64,000 nucleotides of DNA, from assembly GCA_964463135.1 (NCBI GenBank), contig CAYXBA010000001.1, positions 346,563 to 410,562 on the forward strand, read 5' to 3'. This DNA comes from UBA6898 sp964463135 (GTDB lineage Bacteria > Nitrospirota > Thermodesulfovibrionia > Thermodesulfovibrionales > UBA6898). This document shows, piece after piece, positions 1 to 8,643 of this stretch. Below the pieces are notes generated by a model. It was not told where the DNA came from. It saw only the letters and a list, made by a program, of their open reading frames with translations, and did no database searches. The number at the start of each line of letters is the position of its first letter. Position 1 is the first letter of the stretch. The translations under genes and the position numbers were made by a program.

Positions 1-1
1 G

Positions 2-370
2 CAGGACAAATACGAGTTCCTGCACCCTCAAGACCTCATGCATGGCCTGATGGCTTTCGGCTTTGAGTGCGGAGATGGCTGGCTGCCAATCCTGGAAGAT
101 TTGTTTGCGAAGATCGACGAGATCGTAAAGAAAGACAAGATCGAGCACTTTCAGGTTGTCCAGGTGAAGGAGAAGTTCGGCGGATTGAGTGTGTATGTGC
201 ATGGCGGCAATGACGAGATCAATCAGTTAATCAGACAAGCGGAGAAAAAAGCTGATAAGACCTGTGAGGTTTGCGGGTATGCAGGCGAGACACACGAGAT
301 CGACAACTGGTATACAACTCTATGCGACCGTTGCAAGAAAAAAAGACTGGAAAAAGATAAAGACAAATAA
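2..370 (+). CDS. Phage-type small protein with C-terminal zinc ribbon (5' partial)
   Basis: The frame is open to the window edge, so the gene probably starts upstream; the first internal ATG is at 38. The protein has the pattern of small phage and island proteins with a GDGW segment near the N-terminus, a QVKEKFGGLSVYV core and a C-terminal part with two Cys-x-x-Cys pairs (CEVCG and CDRC) likely to bind zinc. The exact function of this family is not known to me. The stop codon directly abuts the ATG of the next gene, so it belongs to the phosphoesterase operon that follows. Confidence 0.6.
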   Translation, partial: QDKYEFLHPQDLMHGLMAFGFECGDGWLPILEDLFAKIDEIVKKDKIEHFQVVQVKEKFGGLSVYVHGGNDEINQLIRQAEKKADKTCEVCGYAGETHEIDNWYTTLCDRCKKKRLEKDKDK

Positions 371-1078
371 ATGAGTATCTATGTGACAGGTGATATCCAT
401 GGCGAGGTCGAAGTGACGAGACTCGCCGACTATAATTTCCCGGAGGGAGCGTCCCTCACAAAGGATGACTTTGTTATCGTCCTTGGTGATTTTGGACTAA
501 TCTGGGACAGGGAGGAAAGTGATCTCGAAAGGAAATGGCTTGCCTGGCTCTCAGGCCAGCCCTTCACGACTCTCTTTATCGATGGCAACCATGAGAACTT
601 CGATCGGCTCCTTGCCTATCCGGTGATGGACTTCCATGGCGGCAAGGCTTCCCGGATCCATGACAGCGTCTACTATTTAAGACGTGGCGAGATATTCCGC
701 TTTGACGGAAAAACCTGCTTTGCTATGGGCGGGGCAATATCGACAGACTTGCAACATCGCGTGATTGGCGAGTCCTGGTGGCGAGAAGAAATGCCGAACT
801 ACGCAGATTGGGATAATGCTGCTGAAAATTTAGCTGCTGTGAACAACGTGGTCGATTATGTGTTCACGCACACGGCGCCAACCGACATCATAGGGAGAAT
901 GATCGACCAAAGTCACTGTTTTATTGATTTCACGCGGTTAAGGGACCCAGTGTCATCAGCCCTTGAAAGAATTCAAAAAGAGATTTCCTTCAAGCGCTGG
1001 TATTTTGGCCATTTTCATTGTAATTGGGAATATAAACAATACACCTGCCTCTATCGCAACATCGAGGAGTTGAAATGA
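371..1078 (+). CDS. Calcineurin-like metallophosphoesterase 1
   Basis: This 235-residue protein carries the full set of metal-binding motifs of the calcineurin-like fold: D8-x-H10 in GDIHG, D40 in VLGDFG, GNHE at about residues 72-75, a THTAP histidine near 165 and GHFH near 213-216. The family hydrolyses phosphomono- or diesters with a dinuclear metal site; the substrate here is unknown. It has no signal peptide and should be cytoplasmic. The start directly follows the previous stop and the end overlaps the next ATG, so it is translationally coupled on both sides. Confidence 0.9.
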   Translation: MSIYVTGDIHGEVEVTRLADYNFPEGASLTKDDFVIVLGDFGLIWDREESDLERKWLAWLSGQPFTTLFIDGNHENFDRLLAYPVMDFHGGKASRIHDSVYYLRRGEIFRFDGKTCFAMGGAISTDLQHRVIGESWWREEMPNYADWDNAAENLAAVNNVVDYVFTHTAPTDIIGRMIDQSHCFIDFTRLRDPVSSALERIQKEISFKRWYFGHFHCNWEYKQYTCLYRNIEELK

Positions 1079-2007
1079 AAATCATTTACGCATCAGACAT
1101 CCATACAAGCCGTGACCATCTGAACAGCCTTCTTGGACAGGCCAATGACGCCGATGCCATTATCATAGGCGGCGATATCGTGCCGAAGGAATGCTTTGCC
1201 AGCAAGTTTCGGCAGGGTGGACCTGACGCAGCCCTGCGTGCCCAGAAAGAGTATCTCAAAAAGGACTTTATTCCGATTCTCAAGAAATACATGGAAGAGG
1301 GTAATAACCTTCAGCGCAAGAAGATCTATCTCGATCTTGGAAATGATGACTTCTGGGCAATAAGGGAAATCCTGAAACCCTATTCAGGGGAGCTTTTCTA
1401 TCTCCTGCATGGGAATAAATTTCAACTGACTCCTGATGTGGATATCCTTGGCTATATGTGCGTTCCGCCGACACCCTTTGGGATGAAGGATCTGGAGAAG
1501 CCCGACACGGAAGAGGAACCGGCAACTTCTGCTCAAGTCAGCACGTATGGCATGTTCTCTTCTGGTAATAAGGTCAAGATGAAATATCTGGACATGCACG
1601 GCAATGACACGATCGAAGCAGATATGGAAAAGCTCTCGAAGAAGATCGATAAGCCTTTTATATTCGTGAGCCACTGTCCGCCTTACGGAACGGCTCTGGA
1701 CTGCCTCTATGACGGCCAATCAGTCGGAAGCAGGGCTATCAGGGCATTCATTGAGAAATGGGCAGCTGACGGCAGGCTATTGGGATCGTTCCATGGCCAT
1801 ATTCACGAATCGCCCATGGTTTCGGGCCAGACCTGGATAAAAATTGGCGACGCTGTCTGTGTGAATCCTGGACAGCGCGAACTTGATTTTATGTTCTTTG
1901 AGTTTGAGATCCTGGGTGGGAAGGTTGTTCTTGATGAAAAAGTCCGCTTAAGCGGAATAAGGGAGCTGCCAAATGCGAACGGACATGGGAGAACTGAACT
2001 GAGATGA
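1075..2007 (+). CDS. Metallophosphoesterase 2
   Basis: A 310-residue calcineurin-like phosphoesterase: D8-x-H10 in ASDIH, D34 in GGDIV, a GNDDFW motif (GND in place of GNH), an SHCPP histidine and a GHIHESP pair near the C-terminus. The GND variant of the third motif is typical of a subfamily of predicted phosphoesterases. Its start overlaps the previous stop as ATGA. Sequence outside the motifs is unlike the neighbouring phosphoesterases, so it is not a simple recent duplicate. The substrate is unknown. Confidence 0.88.
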   Translation: MKIIYASDIHTSRDHLNSLLGQANDADAIIIGGDIVPKECFASKFRQGGPDAALRAQKEYLKKDFIPILKKYMEEGNNLQRKKIYLDLGNDDFWAIREILKPYSGELFYLLHGNKFQLTPDVDILGYMCVPPTPFGMKDLEKPDTEEEPATSAQVSTYGMFSSGNKVKMKYLDMHGNDTIEADMEKLSKKIDKPFIFVSHCPPYGTALDCLYDGQSVGSRAIRAFIEKWAADGRLLGSFHGHIHESPMVSGQTWIKIGDAVCVNPGQRELDFMFFEFEILGGKVVLDEKVRLSGIRELPNANGHGRTELR

Positions 2008-2777
2008 AAACACTTATCATTGGCGACATACACGGCCAGCACGAAAAGCTCCTGAAGGTGCTGAACCGTGCCTGTTTCGATCCGGCCGTTGACAGGCTCG
2101 TCTGTCTTGGGGACTATATCGACTATGGCCCAGATTCACTAAAGGTCCTGAACTATTTCTATGAGCTCGGGCGCAATAAGCAGCACGTATTCCTTACCGG
2201 CAACCATGAGAATTTCATTTATTTGATGGTTATGCACAGCAAAGCTGAATATCTCGATACCTGGCTTCAAAACGGCGGTGAGGAGACACTTAAGGCTTAC
2301 GACTGGGATCCGAAGGCCATCCAGTGGCTTAAAAAGGCTCCTGGCGAAGCCGTGAAAAAATGGTATAAGACCAACGTCATGGCCTTCAAGCTTGACCAGG
2401 AAGGGATAGCTGAATTTATAGAGGCTGTGTTCCCAAAAAAACACGTCAATTTTATCATCAGGCTTGAGGAACAATATCAAATCGATGAATATCTATTCAG
2501 CCACGATGCGCTGCCGGAGGCAGAGAGAAAGAATCGGATAAACATTCATGCCCATGATCATACCGGGCTGCAGATTGGATTCAAACGGATTAACATCGCC
2601 GCAAAGCACGGCGAGGTCGGCTGCCTGGTGCTCGACGATCTGAGCTGGTATTGTTCTGACGGCGATTATCTTGAGGTGGATCGCGAGAGGCTCTATAGTT
2701 CTGGCTCAGACAGCATCTACCGATATGGAAAAACTGCGATGAAAAATATAGAAAATTCCGCTGAAACGGACAATTGA
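2004..2777 (+). CDS. Metallophosphoesterase 3, PPP-phosphatase-like
   Basis: A 257-residue protein with GDIHGQ (D8, H10), LGDYIDYGP (D37, D40), TGNHENF (66-71), a SHDAL histidine and a HAHDH pair. GDIHGQ and GDYIDxGP are the spacing of the serine/threonine protein phosphatase (PPP) group, including phage lambda-type phosphatases and diadenosine tetraphosphatases. Start and previous stop overlap as ATGA. Protein or dinucleotide dephosphorylation is a family-level guess. Confidence 0.87.
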   Translation: MKTLIIGDIHGQHEKLLKVLNRACFDPAVDRLVCLGDYIDYGPDSLKVLNYFYELGRNKQHVFLTGNHENFIYLMVMHSKAEYLDTWLQNGGEETLKAYDWDPKAIQWLKKAPGEAVKKWYKTNVMAFKLDQEGIAEFIEAVFPKKHVNFIIRLEEQYQIDEYLFSHDALPEAERKNRINIHAHDHTGLQIGFKRINIAAKHGEVGCLVLDDLSWYCSDGDYLEVDRERLYSSGSDSIYRYGKTAMKNIENSAETDN

Positions 2778-2780
2778 ACA

Positions 2781-3071
2781 ATGCTATTGGAACAGATAAA
2801 AGAGTGTATGGAAAACCATAAGAACGACACAGTCGCTCTTGAAGCACTTGAGGCATTTCTTCATGCGTGCAGTGAATATGTGTTGAGGGAGTGCCGTGCT
2901 GGGACTATCGAGCAATTAATTCAAAAAGAAGTGCCTGCGACTGATATCTCTTCGCTGCAGTCTGCTTATTCCATTGTTCAGAGATACGGCTTCAAACTGC
3001 CGGCAGATATGCCACTTGCAGGGGCTGCGGGTATGCTCACACATGAGATATTCGTGAAGAGAGTGAGATGA
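2781..3071 (+). CDS. Small protein of unknown function in the phosphoesterase operon
   Basis: I do not recognise this 96-residue protein. It is mostly helical by composition, with no signal peptide, no cysteine cluster and no catalytic motif I can see. It starts three bases after phosphoesterase 3 and its stop overlaps the ATG of phosphoesterase 4, so it is co-translated with them. A partner or adaptor role is possible but not shown. Confidence 0.6.
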   Translation: MLLEQIKECMENHKNDTVALEALEAFLHACSEYVLRECRAGTIEQLIQKEVPATDISSLQSAYSIVQRYGFKLPADMPLAGAAGMLTHEIFVKRVR

Positions 3072-3613
3072 GAACCCTCATCATCAGTGACGTCCATAAC
3101 CGCTGGACCGCCCTTCTCGCTGCCCTGTCTGCTGCCGACTACAAGAAAGGCGACCGGCTCATCTTCTTGGGGGATGTTATCGATGCTTTTACCGGCGCTG
3201 CTGCCGAAACCCTAGAAATGCTCGATCATATGGTCGAGATAGCAAAGGAGCCTTTTGGTCACATCTTTATCCGCGGCAACCATGAAGATGAGATGCTCAG
3301 GGCACTCGAGTGGAAGTCACCTGTCGTCTCAGGTGATCTTGTCTTGGCACTGACGGAGGAGCATAAGGCATGGCTGCAGGGAACCGTTGATATCCATAAC
3401 GAGGAGAACTTTATTTTCGTTCATGACAGCACCATGCAGATATTACCCGGGAAGGTCGTCGTAGCCGGCCACTGGCATCATCCAGTCCCTATAGTCAAGG
3501 AAGGCTGCATCACAATGGCAAGCAGCCGGAAGGTCTTTGTCTTGGATCTGGAGGCTCTGATCGTCTATGACAGTGAGGGAAGGAGCTATGACGCGTCGGC
3601 GGCGGGGAAGTAA
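3068..3613 (+). CDS. Metallophosphoesterase 4
   Basis: A short (181-residue) calcineurin-like phosphoesterase with ISDVH (D8, H10), LGDVID (D36, D39), RGNHED (70-74), a VHDS histidine and a GHWHHP C-terminal pair. It is close to the minimum size of the fold. It starts inside an ATGA overlap and is the last phosphoesterase of the run. Its 3' end overlaps a small downstream gene. Substrate unknown. Confidence 0.87.
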   Translation: MRTLIISDVHNRWTALLAALSAADYKKGDRLIFLGDVIDAFTGAAAETLEMLDHMVEIAKEPFGHIFIRGNHEDEMLRALEWKSPVVSGDLVLALTEEHKAWLQGTVDIHNEENFIFVHDSTMQILPGKVVVAGHWHHPVPIVKEGCITMASSRKVFVLDLEALIVYDSEGRSYDASAAGK

Positions 3614-3788
3614 GAAAACCATATCTACAGAGGAGAGTCTGGCCCAAATAGTTGCCGCTGTCACTGTTGACGTCCGAGATCAGGCGGCATCTGCCCGAGA
3701 GGAGCTCGATAAGGCGATTAAGAGGGAGATAGCCACGGCAATAAAGCTCTGGAAGACGAGGTTGGGCCCAAAGAAGTCAAAAGGGTGA
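3588..3788 (+). CDS. Small basic helical protein, unknown
   Basis: A 66-residue protein with an Arg/Lys-rich N-terminus (MTRRRRGSKK) and an amphipathic helical body. I chose the ATG at 3588 because a strong GGGAAGGAG ribosome site lies just upstream; an in-frame ATG at 3567 has none. It overlaps the end of phosphoesterase 4 and would be the last gene of the operon. Function unknown; nucleic-acid binding is only suggested by charge. Confidence 0.5.
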   Translation: MTRRRRGSKKTISTEESLAQIVAAVTVDVRDQAASAREELDKAIKREIATAIKLWKTRLGPKKSKG

Positions 3789-3841
3789 GGCCTCCCTGTC
3801 CGCCAGTGGTCAGTGCAGAACCTTACGCTACCCCAATTCGA

Positions 3842-4108
3842 CTACTGTTTAAAGTAGTTTGCGTTCACTTCTACCAGCTCCCGCTTGACCCTTGCCAGCT
3901 CCATCTCGATATCCGTCAAGGGCCTGTGTGTCTTGCCTATTTCTCCGAGTTTGCCCGCCTTATGCGCCTTTACCCAGTTGCCTAACGTCGAGGGAGGCAA
4001 TGATAACCTCCCAGCTGCCTCAGGTACTGTCATTCCCCCTTCCAAAACCATCTTTACTGCTTCTTCCCGAAACTCCTTTGTATAACGCCCGTGCGGAATC
4101 CCTTTCAT
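3842..4108 (-). pseudogene. IS3-family transposase OrfA, truncated
   Basis: The N-terminus (RYTKEFREEAVKMV) and helix-turn-helix part are those of IS3-family OrfA, the DNA-binding subunit. A good GGAGG ribosome site precedes the ATG. The leucine-zipper end is cut short: after LARVKRELVEV it jumps to NANYFKQ and stops, whereas intact relatives continue through a KMERDILKK-type segment. No OrfB follows, so the insertion sequence is dead. Confidence 0.8.
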
Positions 4109-4156
4109 CCTGACACCTCCGTCTTGGTATTTTACCCGACTTTGGTGTACACTTTT

Positions 4157-4270
4157 TTCAGCTTAGCTCATCTTGAAAATGATCTCAGACAGTCCGCTGA
4201 AAGAGAAATTGGGAAACTGAATAATGAGTTCCCTGAAAATGACTATATCAAACAGCTGTCGAGGCTGTAG
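4157..4270 (+). pseudogene. 3' end of a gene cut off beside the IS3 remnant
   Basis: An open frame runs out of the IS-flanking sequence and ends at the TAG at 4268-4270. Its last residues are charged and helical (NDLRQSAEREIGKLNNEF, then ENDYIKQLSRL). It has no start codon of its own before the IS sequence. It most likely is the tail of a gene disrupted by the IS3 insertion; the rest is not visible nearby. Confidence 0.35.
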
Positions 4271-4300
4271 GAAAGTTGCAGAAGGGGAGATTGAAAACCT

Positions 4301-5569
4301 ATGACCTTTTTTCTCTGTCAATCTAAACGATATCGTCAGGCTTTGGAAACATTTGATCCACTCAAGCGGACATGGTTGATAGGGATATTCGATCCTTGGC
4401 CAAAGGGCCGGATTGACAGCCTTTCATGGTTGCGAATAATAGCTACGGTTATATTCCTTTTCCTGCCAATGGCTTTGTTCTCGTCATTGCCTTCGTCCAC
4501 GACAGGGGGAAAAATGTTTGGCCCTGGCTCGTTTACTGCTGATATAGGAATATTCTCAATTTTACTGTTTCTGATCATAACTGTCACCTTATTACCAATC
4601 GCCCGTCGAATTCTGGGAGACCTGATCAACGAATTGATACGACTTGGCATCGTGGATGAGGAACTTCGCAATTTTGATCCGAAAACTTCAGCGGTGAAAG
4701 GGCCGTTGCATTGGCTGGAATGGCTTTCTCGGGTTGATGGTTGGCGGGGATTGATCTGGTTTTCACTCATGCTTATTGATCAATTAGTAGTTTACTTCAT
4801 GGTGATCCTGCGAGACGCTAATCCAGCTTGGCATTCAGCCGATGCGCTGCCGGGCAGCCTCTTATACTTCTTTTCTGTGGGTAGCAGACAACCCAACCTC
4901 GCAGGCCTCTGGGCGTTTTTTATCTGGGGTCCTTTTATTCTCTATCTGTTAGTTGTTATCGCACGGCTCATTGTGGTTTTTGCTTGCCTATGCAATGCCG
5001 TGGCTTGTAACACTAATCTTGTGATATCACCCAATCATCCAGATGGGAGTGGCGGACTTAGTATAATCGGTCATTGTGGATTATTCTTTTCACTTTTTAC
5101 GTTTGCCTTGGGAGTGGACCTTGCCGGATTGACAATGAATGAAATAGTAATCAATAGGGTTTTTAGAGCGTCAACTGAAAGTAGTGCTAACCTCAAACTA
5201 ATATTCGTGCTGTGGCTTCTATATTTGGTTATGGGAACATTGCTTTTCTTCCTGCCGCTTGCGTCTTTGCGGGTTCGCATGCAGGAGGCCAAGCGCTCCT
5301 ATATTCTTAAGACACTGCAACTTCGTTATAATGCCGAGTGTCGCCATAGGGATGCCCTCGACAAAGATGAATTCAGATCTGATGCCATTCAGGAGATCGG
5401 TGCACTGGATGGATTGATAAAAACAGCTACAGTAATGGCTGTCTGGCCATATGATCACAAGAGCTTTATACGCTATGCAGGTCTATTAATCTCACCGATG
5501 ACCCCGCTTTTTCTCAGCCAAGTGCCGCAAATCTCTAGTTGGATAAAAACCTATCTCGGTTTATCGTAA
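4301..5569 (+). CDS. Polytopic membrane protein of unknown function
   Basis: This 422-residue protein has about six to seven hydrophobic segments (near residues 45-65, 82-102, 150-170, 200-225, 250-275, 305-325, 390-410) and charged loops. No transporter or enzyme motif is evident. The ATG at 4301 has a distant GGGGAG upstream. It stands alone between the IS3 remnant and a stretch of debris, and its base composition is more AT-rich than the chromosomal genes further right, in line with transferred DNA. Confidence 0.6.
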   Translation: MTFFLCQSKRYRQALETFDPLKRTWLIGIFDPWPKGRIDSLSWLRIIATVIFLFLPMALFSSLPSSTTGGKMFGPGSFTADIGIFSILLFLIITVTLLPIARRILGDLINELIRLGIVDEELRNFDPKTSAVKGPLHWLEWLSRVDGWRGLIWFSLMLIDQLVVYFMVILRDANPAWHSADALPGSLLYFFSVGSRQPNLAGLWAFFIWGPFILYLLVVIARLIVVFACLCNAVACNTNLVISPNHPDGSGGLSIIGHCGLFFSLFTFALGVDLAGLTMNEIVINRVFRASTESSANLKLIFVLWLLYLVMGTLLFFLPLASLRVRMQEAKRSYILKTLQLRYNAECRHRDALDKDEFRSDAIQEIGALDGLIKTATVMAVWPYDHKSFIRYAGLLISPMTPLFLSQVPQISSWIKTYLGLS

Positions 5570-5590
5570 TTATGAAATAAACTCACGATC

Positions 5591-5815
5591 ATGAAGACTG
5601 TTTTATGTGGAAGCCTGAAAAAATATTCCGGTTGGTATTTCCGAGATAGTGTTGCTGAGAGCTTATTATCAAGGATGCTGAGTAGTAAGGCTGGCCGTGT
5701 GTGGTTAACGCTCGTTGAGTTGTTGATTATTGTCGCGTTCGCTGGTCTCGTTTTCAAATCCAGTTCAAAGGTCATTGAATATAAACTTCCCCTGATTTTT
5801 CGGACATTCACTTAA
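5591..5815 (+). CDS. Possible small membrane protein
   Basis: A 74-residue frame with one good hydrophobic segment (VWLTLVELLIIVAFAGLVF) flanked by basic residues. It lies 21 bases behind the large membrane protein and could be its partner. There is no clear ribosome site, and an opposite-strand frame covers the same DNA, so it may not be real. Confidence 0.25.
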   Translation: MKTVLCGSLKKYSGWYFRDSVAESLLSRMLSSKAGRVWLTLVELLIIVAFAGLVFKSSSKVIEYKLPLIFRTFT

Positions 5816-5816
5816 G

Positions 5817-5955
5817 TTAGGCTGCCATAGCCAAATCTCTCCTCTGCCGATTATAGAACATTTTGATGTATTCAAAAATGCTCTGCTGGGCCGCTGCCCC
5901 TTTCATGCCGATAATCATACACGTGTTCGGTCTTGAGCGTATTGGAATCTGCTGA
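5817..5955 (-). pseudogene. IS3-family transposase OrfB, C-terminal remnant with frameshift
   Basis: On the minus strand one frame reads LKTEHVYDYRHE and the next reads QSIFEYIKMFYNRQRRD before a stop at 5817-5819. Together these match the C-terminal part of the IS3 OrfB DDE integrase, where a LKTEHVY block is followed by IFEYIxxFYNRQRR. The two parts are in different frames and the rest of OrfB, including the catalytic residues, is missing. It is upstream of the OrfA remnant in minus-strand order, so it comes from a separate IS copy. Confidence 0.7.
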
Positions 5956-5978
5956 TAGCCGAGAAGGTTATTATAGTC

Positions 5979-6551
5979 TTATGCAGTAGCGTAGTTTTCT
6001 GCTGCTCCCATTTCCATTGCACTCAGGAACTCGGCCAAACTTAGGCATTCTACGATCTCATTCTTTGAATTAAGGCCAGCTACAAAAGTTAGCTCATTAA
6101 TGAATACAGAACCACCTCCATCGCCTCCTAATGGCCCTTTTCTAAAGTGAGTGAACTGTTTTACGTATTCTGCAAAGCCAACATGATCCTTGCCACTACG
6201 CAGGAGAGTCTCTAAGTTGGAGGGCTTGCCAGAGAAGTACGTTTGGTAGCAGAGTTCAACGCGATTGATAGCAATGCCCTTCTTTCCATAAATAATGTAA
6301 TGATGCTCATCTATTGAAGATAGCGCTTCTTTTGCTTCTCCATATCTGCCATGAAACTTATCTATTTCACTATTGATGCTTTGGTGATCCTTCTTAAACT
6401 CAATCAGAAGCCATCTGTGTTTTGATATGAAAATGGCATCGCCTATAAGCTCTTCCTTGCCATCGAGAGGCGCTAAGAATAGATTCTTCACAGGAACAAC
6501 GGTCATAATAAATTGATACTCGACAGTCTTTTCCCACCATCTGATATTCAT
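5979..6551 (-). CDS. PD-(D/E)XK nuclease-fold protein, unknown role
   Basis: A 190-residue protein whose N-terminal half fits the PD-(D/E)XK nuclease core: an early acidic residue in WWEKTVEYQF, D38 in IGDAIF, then E51-x-K53 in LLIEFKK on the next strand. The superfamily covers restriction enzymes, Holliday resolvases and defence nucleases. The C-terminal half is unfamiliar. An AAAGGAAAT ribosome site precedes the ATG. It stands alone with no methyltransferase, so a classical restriction system is not indicated. Confidence 0.55.
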   Translation of the reverse strand: MNIRWWEKTVEYQFIMTVVPVKNLFLAPLDGKEELIGDAIFISKHRWLLIEFKKDHQSINSEIDKFHGRYGEAKEALSSIDEHHYIIYGKKGIAINRVELCYQTYFSGKPSNLETLLRSGKDHVGFAEYVKQFTHFRKGPLGGDGGGSVFINELTFVAGLNSKNEIVECLSLAEFLSAMEMGAAENYATA

Positions 6552-6601
6552 GACATTTCCTTTAACCCCTTATATTTAGGGAGATAGTTGGAATACAGAC
6601 A

Positions 6602-6735
6602 CTACTTACCGTTCACTGAATCCTTGAAAGCCTTGCCAGCTGAGAACTTTGGCGATTTTCTTGCTGCAATCTTGATGGTAGCTCCGGTCTTGGGATTTCT
6701 CCCGGTCCTCGCTTTTCTCCTCGAAAATGAGTATT
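6602..6735 (-). pseudogene. HU-family DNA-binding protein, C-terminal remnant
   Basis: The minus-strand frame ending at 6602-6604 reads RKARTGRNPKTGATIKIAA, then KSPKFSAGKAFKDSVNGK. This is the classic DNA-binding arm and C-terminus of HU/IHF proteins (RxGRNPxTG, then FxxGKxFKxxVN). The N-terminal dimerisation half is absent; upstream sequence in this frame is unrelated. It is a decayed gene copy. Confidence 0.8.
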
Positions 6736-6852
6736 GAAGGTCTGGTTGAAGTGTCAATGGGAGGGAAAAGGAATAAAGACGACTTAAAAGAAACCATAGT
6801 GCCACACAGGGATTTTTCAAGTCACTTTAAATTTACACTATGCTCTATATGC

Positions 6853-7554
6853 TTATTCGCGATAAGATGCCCAGAGGCTAATCAGATTGAATATTGATGA
6901 GATTGCAAGGTCAGTATTTCTTAGATCAGGGGTGGGATTAAGTTGCACAAGGTTATTTCTCATGATTCTTGCGGCATCGAGCCAAGCGGGAGGTATAATT
7001 GTTTCTCTGATCGCATGAGCAATCTCATCAATTTGGCTTATGTCAATCTTGAGTATTTCTGCAATATCTATCGCGATATCCTCAGCCTCTAAATGCTTAA
7101 CACCTCGCCAAGTCCACACGAACTCGTTTCCCGTGTAGTCCATCGATAAGTATCGAAATCCCTTCATTGTAAAATCTTGAGGATCGAAGCGACCGAAGGC
7201 AATGAAATCACTTGAAATCGCTGCGTGAAGCCTTCCGCATAGAATTGAAAGAATCTCCTTTAGCTCGGAACTGACTACCACTCTATTTCCTATGAAGTTC
7301 AATTTATCATGACAAAGAGCACAGGCAAGCAACCATATGTAATCTGGATTTGATATATTTCCCTGCAGACCGCGTCTCGCACGAGAGAGAAAGGCCTTCA
7401 TGGCGTCGACATCTTGCTGAGAGTTTCCTGAAAAATCAGACATTTTCATAGCAAGGGCAAAATCTGATTTCTTCCAGATTTGACTTACATATGCATACAT
7501 CCGCTTCATGCGTAAGCAATCATATGGATTTTTCTTGGGTCTTCCTTTTTTCAT
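6853..7554 (-). CDS. Hypothetical protein
   Basis: I do not recognise this 233-residue protein. The N-terminus is basic (MKKGRPKKNPYD), which recalls AT-hook-like GRPKK motifs, followed by a helical soluble body. There is no signal peptide or membrane segment and no visible catalytic motif. No clear ribosome site precedes the ATG. It stands alone and its low GC agrees with element DNA. Confidence 0.5.
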   Translation of the reverse strand: MKKGRPKKNPYDCLRMKRMYAYVSQIWKKSDFALAMKMSDFSGNSQQDVDAMKAFLSRARRGLQGNISNPDYIWLLACALCHDKLNFIGNRVVVSSELKEILSILCGRLHAAISSDFIAFGRFDPQDFTMKGFRYLSMDYTGNEFVWTWRGVKHLEAEDIAIDIAEILKIDISQIDEIAHAIRETIIPPAWLDAARIMRNNLVQLNPTPDLRNTDLAISSIFNLISLWASYRE

Positions 7555-7733
7555 TTTAATGTCCGCAAAAAGACTATTAAATAGTTACCGACAAACCATA
7601 ACACCTTGATATACAGTATAACAAAAGGAACTCAAAAAGTAGATAAAGGAGCTTATTTAGGTGCACTGCATATCCGTGACGGCTTTGAGTTTGATCTTGC
7701 TAAATATGATCTTGGGACATTCATGTTAGGTCT

Positions 7734-8216
7734 TTGGAATCTGGCAGAACTGACGGCAAAGAGGAAGTTGATTTGAGGTCGCTGAGGCGCAGAAGAGGAC
7801 AAGGGAGTAAGTTGCCTCCCTTTGTTCCCTTGATCTGGGAGTTATTGAACAGCGCAGCTTTCAGGAAGTTACCATTCGCTGCAGCCAAGGCTCTTCCTTA
7901 CTTCTTAGGGAAGGTTAAGGTTAGCTTTAACGATCCCATTCGCTATGAAACGCCTTTTCGACTCTCATATCCCGAGGCAAAAAAACTTGGCTTTGCAGCT
8001 GCAACTTTTTCAAAGATCATTCAAGATCTCATAAGGTTTGGTTTTATCGATCCTAAAGAAAAAGGAGGGCTGAGAGGCGCTGGGAAGGGTTACAACGAGT
8101 TCGTCGTCTCACCGCGCTGGCAGTTTTATGGAAAGCCTGAATTTGAGCCTCTTGAATGGAAGTTGTTCAGCGGGAAGGGCTGCACAAAGGTAACTTCAAA
8201 AAGTGAAACTGAATGA
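7734..8216 (+). CDS. Winged-helix-like protein, possible element replication or control gene
   Basis: The 160-residue frame begins with a TTG at 7734, so the start is uncertain. The middle part (FRLSYPEAKKLGF, then TFSKIIQDLIRFGFIDP) reads like a winged-helix segment of the kind seen in plasmid and element replication or control proteins. It lies on the same strand and upstream of the excisionase-like and integrase genes. DNA binding is an inference from pattern. Confidence 0.45.
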   Translation: MESGRTDGKEEVDLRSLRRRRGQGSKLPPFVPLIWELLNSAAFRKLPFAAAKALPYFLGKVKVSFNDPIRYETPFRLSYPEAKKLGFAAATFSKIIQDLIRFGFIDPKEKGGLRGAGKGYNEFVVSPRWQFYGKPEFEPLEWKLFSGKGCTKVTSKSETE

Positions 8217-8340
8217 TTCAAAAAGTGATATGAAATGGATCTGATGACAGTAGTTATTTCATTTATTGAAGTTGTAGAGCCATTTATAAGCACATTTTGT
8301 TTTCACATTTTGAAGACTATTCTATATATAGCCATCCCGA

Positions 8341-8643
8341 GTGTCGGCATCAAGCAAAATGAATAGTTCAATGAAAGACTCCGATGGATGGCCGGAATTG
8401 TCTGACTATCGCATGCATCTTCGATGTTCTGGATATTGTGTCGCGATGACTATGAGCGCAGCAGTCACGAGGGAAATCATGAATGCTGTAAGCGGACAAG
8501 TCGGTAGGAGTCTTTGCAAGCTGGGGGCTGCGAATAACATTGATCGACTTTTTCCGTTCATGCGGAAAATTGATATGTGCCGCCTCGAGAAAAGGCTTGG
8601 CGTAGACCGATACGGGGATCAGTCCGGGCATTTCCATGGATAA
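8341..8643 (+). CDS. Doubtful ORF ahead of the excisionase-like gene
   Basis: A 100-residue frame starting with GTG whose end overlaps the next gene by eight bases. I see no family resemblance and no good ribosome site. A similar-sized frame lies on the opposite strand. It may be a leader region rather than a gene. Confidence 0.2.
   Translation: MSASSKMNSSMKDSDGWPELSDYRMHLRCSGYCVAMTMSAAVTREIMNAVSGQVGRSLCKLGAANNIDRLFPFMRKIDMCRLEKRLGVDRYGDQSGHFHG

Noticed and set aside
5551..5811. Minus-strand reading frame opposite the possible small membrane protein
   Set aside because: No ribosome site and no protein-like pattern; it appears to be the complement of neighbouring sequence.
8409..8420. TATCGCATGC, resembling half of the integron palindrome
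   Set aside because: Only ten bases agree, the rest of the palindrome is missing and no promoter is near; likely chance.
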